From contig OX637404.1 of the NCBI GenBank assembly GCA_951799425.1, positions 22,006,545 to 22,070,544 on the forward strand: a stretch of DNA of 64,000 bases, in the 5' to 3' direction. The notes under the pieces are model-generated. The model was not told where the DNA came from. It was given only the letters and a program-made list of their open reading frames with translations, and ran no database searches. Positions 59,370-64,000 of the stretch are shown here, piece after piece (within the stretch, counting starts at the first letter, position 1; every line of letters starts with the position of its first letter). A program made the position numbers and the translations under genes. This DNA comes from Ilex aquifolium (Eukaryota > Streptophyta > Magnoliopsida > Aquifoliales > Aquifoliaceae).

Positions 59370-61002
59370 GCGCAGAACTAGTAGCACGTAAATTATATCA
59401 CAACATGAAATTAACATGGTATATAACATTAATACGAGTTATGTTCCAACACATACAGAGACCGACACATATATATATAGGGGTTCAAAGAGAGAGAGAG
59501 AGAGATGGGGAAGTGGTAGAGGGGTTCATAGACAGATAGACAGAATGTGGGAGATGGTGAGGTGCTACCCCTGACCTCGGAGCGAACTAAATTGGCTAGC
59601 ACAATCGATCACCTAACATTTGAGAATTTCCATCCATCGGGACCACCACTGATTTTTTTTCCTAGTAATGCATAATTATAAAAATATAGTAATGAATAAT
59701 TATAAAAAACGATATCAATAAATCAATTACATTACCATTTTTTCATTTTGTAAAATTTGTATCTTTGATATCTTATCAAATATTAACAAGATCTAATAAT
59801 ATTAGCAACTTAAAAAATTAATAAACATTCCCAACTTTCTAATTCCACCATCCGTTGTAATTATAAATATATCACTTCTGTCTTTCCACTTCTTCTAGGT
59901 TGCCGTTCACGCCTTACATCGACAAATGTTGCCAAAAAACACCACCACCCTACTACCACATCGTTTGGTCTCTATTATAAACGTCATGCATTATGCTATT
60001 GTCCTGAGTTGACATACACAAAATTGAAATGAATAAAATCGAGTTCTCAAATTCAAATTCAATCTAAAATACAGAGAAGAGAAATGGAAAGAGAGAGGAC
60101 ATGGGAAGGGGACAGGGTTTGGCGTGTGTGGGTGTGTGTGTAAAGCAGAGGACGAAGAGAGGAAAAAAGATAGAGAAAAACCTTCAGAGCTGTCTGTTGT
60201 GCTGACGTTGTAGCTGTGGCGGTGGCGATTGGAGTCGTCAGAGAGAGAGAGACCTAATTTAAGGGAGATGGGGAGGTGGTAGAAGAGAGGTCGAGAGATA
60301 TACGATGCAATGTCATATATATATATATATGATGATACTGGGGTTCACAGAGAGACAGAATGAGGGAGATGGGGAGGTGGTATACGAGAGGGAGATAGAG
60401 AGACAGTGAGATATATATTAAGGTTTTAGTTTAGGGTAAATTATATTGGACCCAAATTCATTAAAAATAATTTATGTCCTTAATAAAAAGTACCAAAATA
60501 ATTAGAAAAATACTCTCAAATTTTCATAGAGACCATTGGATAAGTGGATCCTATCACTTTTTTGAAATGGGACCCACTGATCCAATGGTCTTCCTTGATT
60601 TGAGAAAAAAATTTGGATTAAAAATTAATGATACATTGCTCAACTAATTAAACGTAAAATCATATAAAACCATATATACACTATATACAATGCTATAATA
60701 TAGGTCAATTGGATAAAATGTAATATATAATGCTATATTTATATTTTTTAGTGGTTAAAAAAAGTCTTTTTAAGAAGGCTAAAAAAGACTTTATTTTAAA
60801 TTATTTAATTTGACTGAGTGAAATTTATTATACAACCGAATCCATTATCAGAATAAATCCACTTTTAAATAAAAAGCCCACATTTCATCTCACTTTTTCC
60901 ATTTCAATCAAACGGCTTGCAATGCATCTTTACCCAAAAAAAATCCCGCCCATAAAGCTACACCCACACGGCACCCCAACCGACTCAATTCAAACACTCT
61001 CC

Positions 61003-61006
<4 letters not shown>

Positions 61007-61039
<33 letters not shown>
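61007..61039. repeat. (CT)n microsatellite, copy 3
   Basis: 33 bp, 16 CT units plus C, one unit longer than copy 2. The same orphan first exon follows. Confidence 0.95.
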
Positions 61040-61042
<3 letters not shown>

Positions 61043-61584
61043 CTCTCACCTCTCGATGCTCTGCTTAAGAAGACCCAACGCAATCTCACTCTCTCCTTTT
61101 CTCTCCCAAATCGCCTTCTACCATGGCGCAGGTACCTCTCTGTCTCACGACTCACACACACAATCCAAGACACACACACAGATCCCACACCCTATACGTC
61201 TCTCTATCTCACGATTTTTAGACAGTCGAACACACACACTAGCACACACATATCGCAGATACAGAAACCCACCCACACAAATACATTGCACATATAGATA
61301 CACACCCACACATACATCGCACTCAGTCATCCACTCACCTATACACACACACAGAGCAGTAGCAGCAATTTACCGTTGGAGCTTTAAAATTGAATTTTAG
61401 GGTTATTTTGACTCCAATGGGTGTTATTTTGATTGAAATGTTCGGGTTGATTATTTTAATGAAATACTATATTTAGTGTGTTGATTGAGATTTACAGTCA
61501 ATTTCATGAAATAGGGTTTGTTGGGTGTTGGTGATTATTGTACGTTAATTGCATGAAATGGTTTTTTTGGACGTTATTATAAGA

Positions 61585-62633
61585 CTAGTTGATGCACGTG
61601 TGCATGGACCATTTTGAAGTCTAACGTTTTTTTATACTTTTTTAGTAAAGTATTGCTTGGCCAAATTATTATTCAAAGAAATTACATTAAAACATAAATA
61701 ATGAGCTAGATTCCAACTTAAAGCAGTTCAATTTCAAGACTTTATTAAGCAGTTCAATTTCAAGAGTACTATAGAGTTAGCTCAAAGAAATCTACCAAAA
61801 TTGAAAAACATCCGCCACCACAACTAATAAGCACATTGCATGTTGACTGACCTCCACCATTGGAACACCATTAACACACATATAACTTATATCTACATGT
61901 CACTATACATGTATACAGTTGTCATATAAATATATATAAATGCATGCACAACATTTTTTCTCAAAGTAAAACCCATAACAACTCATATTGATTTCAGTGT
62001 TTGATCAAAGGCGACGGAGAACCAGAATCATGATCCTCTCACATGAATGACTTTCAGTATTCAGAAACTAAAGTTTTTTTTGGATGTAATACATGCTTGG
62101 TATAAAAAAGAGATTATGGTGGGACATATATGGTGGTTGTTGACCGTAGGAAGAATATGAAATGAATACAAAATAGTAAATCTAGAGGAAGAGCAAAAGT
62201 CATACAAGTTATTCTTTGCGGGAGGGAGAGCGAAAGTCATTAAGGATATTCTCTAGATTTAGTATTTTTGTCAAGGTTAAAATATAGATTCAAAAATTTT
62301 GAAGATTAATTAACATTTTAAATTAGTATAGAATAGATATAGATAAAAATTTATTCATTACACTTGTAATTGAATATTTATTTCTAGAATATGAATGGTC
62401 TAAGATTTAAATTAGAAAATAGCATATGTTTGTCTTTATATAATTTTTTAAGGATTGAAAGAGAAAATAAAAGTTTTTCTTTGTAAGGTACTTTTAGAAA
62501 TAATATAGATAGAAATATAGATATAGATAGATATATATTATTATTATCTATATTATAAATTGGATGTATACTGAATATTTATTTTTTTAAGTTTAGAAAG
62601 ATATATAGATATAGATATAGATATTCATATAGA
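61585..62633 (-). mobile_element. Candidate non-autonomous Helitron (copy 3)
   Basis: Same element as at 18107-19155, at the same place in the third segment. Confidence 0.45.
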
Positions 62634-63655
62634 TTATTTGTGTGGAATGGAAAATATATGAAGAGTTATTTAGATATTTAATTGGTATTGAGTAATTAAA
62701 TGCATAATGATATAGTTGTCTTTAATCATTTTTATAGGGGTATTATGGTCAAACAAAAGTTGTACCCCCACCACCAAAATTATAACCAAGAGTTGGACTC
62801 ACATCCAAAATAGTTGTACCCCCACATTCAATAATAGAGTTGGACTCACATCCAAAAAAGTTGTAACCAACATTAATTGAGTTGTACCCCTATCCATACA
62901 CTCATCCAAAAGAGTTGTAATCCTACCTTTAAAGTTGTACCCTAACCATTAAAGGTGTACCTACATCCAAGTTTGTGATGTTGACTTCATTATTTTAAGG
63001 TGGAGGAGATTAAAATTAACATATTTTTCTTTTAGTTTGACATTTATACAAATTCAATTGAATTTTAGTTTGTAGTTATTTTGTTCTTAATAATTTTATT
63101 GGGATTGTTTAATTATTTGGGATTGTTCAATTTTGTAGCCACACGTAATTGGATACCAAAAATTGTATAGAGAGTGAAGCTGCTTGCTCCACTACATTTG
63201 TTGAAAGCTCCTCTCATTGCTTGCAAGGTTATGTGCTTCTCTTAGTTTGTTTATTTTTTATTTGATTTGTTTGCTTGATTGAGTAAATTTGTCTTGATTA
63301 TGCAATGGATTGTGTTGGGTAATGATATATATAATGACATATATAAACTCAGCTTTAGATTTTTTTAAGCTCCTACCTTTATAGGAAATTCTGTTGACTA
63401 TTTTTTAAAAAAAATAGTGGACACTTGATTTATTCAATTTCTTTAATTAAAGCAAATGAAGGAAAATTTATTTCAAATTGACGAGTTTTTTTAGATGGGA
63501 AACTGCATTTAGCCATGGGTTATTGCTAGAAGGGAAATAGGGGGTGACTTACAAGGCTAAAAATAGATTGAATTAGTACTTTATGATCATTAAAGAATTG
63601 AATTAGTACTTTATGATGCTCCAATAATAGATTGTTCAGCAAACAAAATACATAC

Positions 63656-64000
63656 CTCATGTCAAGGGACGTGTCAAATATGTAATTGAAGACAAACAAT
63701 TTGTCTTCAGTAGTTATTTTGTCGATGGGTGGATACTCCACATCTAATGATGGGTTCCACGCAGTACTAGAGTCTGAAATCTGCTTATAAATTAAAGAGA
63801 GTCTGAAATCTAGTTATAGTTATAAAATACAAAGAGGTGGTAATAATTGGACAGTTGTTTATGTTAAATATGGAATACAAACCTCATGTATGGCCACCGT
63901 GGGGGTGTGGTGACGTAGCAAGCCTTGTGTAATTTTGTTAACCTTACTAGCATTTACACTCGGGGTGTGGTGCTCGTGCAAGTCTTGTGTAATTTTGTTA
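63656..64000 (-). CDS. Gene B copy 3, 3' end only (window edge)
   Basis: The last recognised exon (63780-63656) and the beginning of the next one upstream (from 63883, cut at 64000) are present and match copies 1 and 2. The HMG-box part, if present, lies beyond the window. Confidence 0.75.

Larger units (their letters stand above)
50476..64000 (+). repeat. 21.74-kb tandem segment, copy 3, cut by the window end
   Basis: Third head-to-tail copy; the first 13.5 kb is visible. It differs from copy 2 at 55737, 55746 and 55754 (a likely conversion tract), by one extra CT unit at 61007-61039, and at 63407. Whether more copies follow cannot be seen. Confidence 0.95.

Overview
The window is nuclear plant DNA, most likely from a eudicot. 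The signs are short coding exons split by AT-rich GT..AG introns, pyrimidine-rich 5' ends, a telo-box, and large amounts of AT-rich minisatellite. I saw no rRNA, tRNA, CRISPR array or bacterial-style gene. All gene models were read by eye from splice signals and reading-frame phase.

Layout. (1) 1-6993 is single copy. It holds an AT-rich ~20-bp minisatellite, a palindromic module, an intact gene for a plant-transposon-domain protein (1874-3163), a 22-bp minisatellite with a 330-bp higher-order period, and a second palindromic module inside AT-rich arrays. (2) From 6994 to the window end a ~21.74-kb segment is repeated head to tail: 6994-28737, 28738-50475, and 50476-64000 (cut by the window). 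The copies are almost identical.

Each segment carries, in order: gene A (+), an intact 13-part gene for a Ulp1/SENP-type (C48) cysteine protease with an N-terminal transposon-type domain; an internal ~731-bp tandem duplication; a broken fragment of a CCHC/GRF zinc-finger gene resembling plant DNA topoisomerase 3-alpha; gene C (-), a 165-aa MYB/SANT-like DNA-binding protein; a (CT)n tract with an orphan first exon; a candidate non-autonomous Helitron; gene B (-), a paralogue of gene A that starts with an HMG-box and stops before the protease domain; three palindromic modules in inverted AT-rich arrays; and a 2.3-kb 22-bp minisatellite with a ~458-bp higher-order period.

Genes A and B point toward each other and share exon phases, so they are old paralogues. 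Together the unit encodes a SUMO-protease-like enzyme, an HMG-box protein and a MYB/SANT protein, but I saw no transposase. Ulp1 genes carried by Mutator-like (Kaonashi) and foldback elements are the closest known parallel. Placing this locus in that class is inference. The near identity of the 21.7-kb copies means either very recent amplification or an assembly artefact, and this should be settled first.
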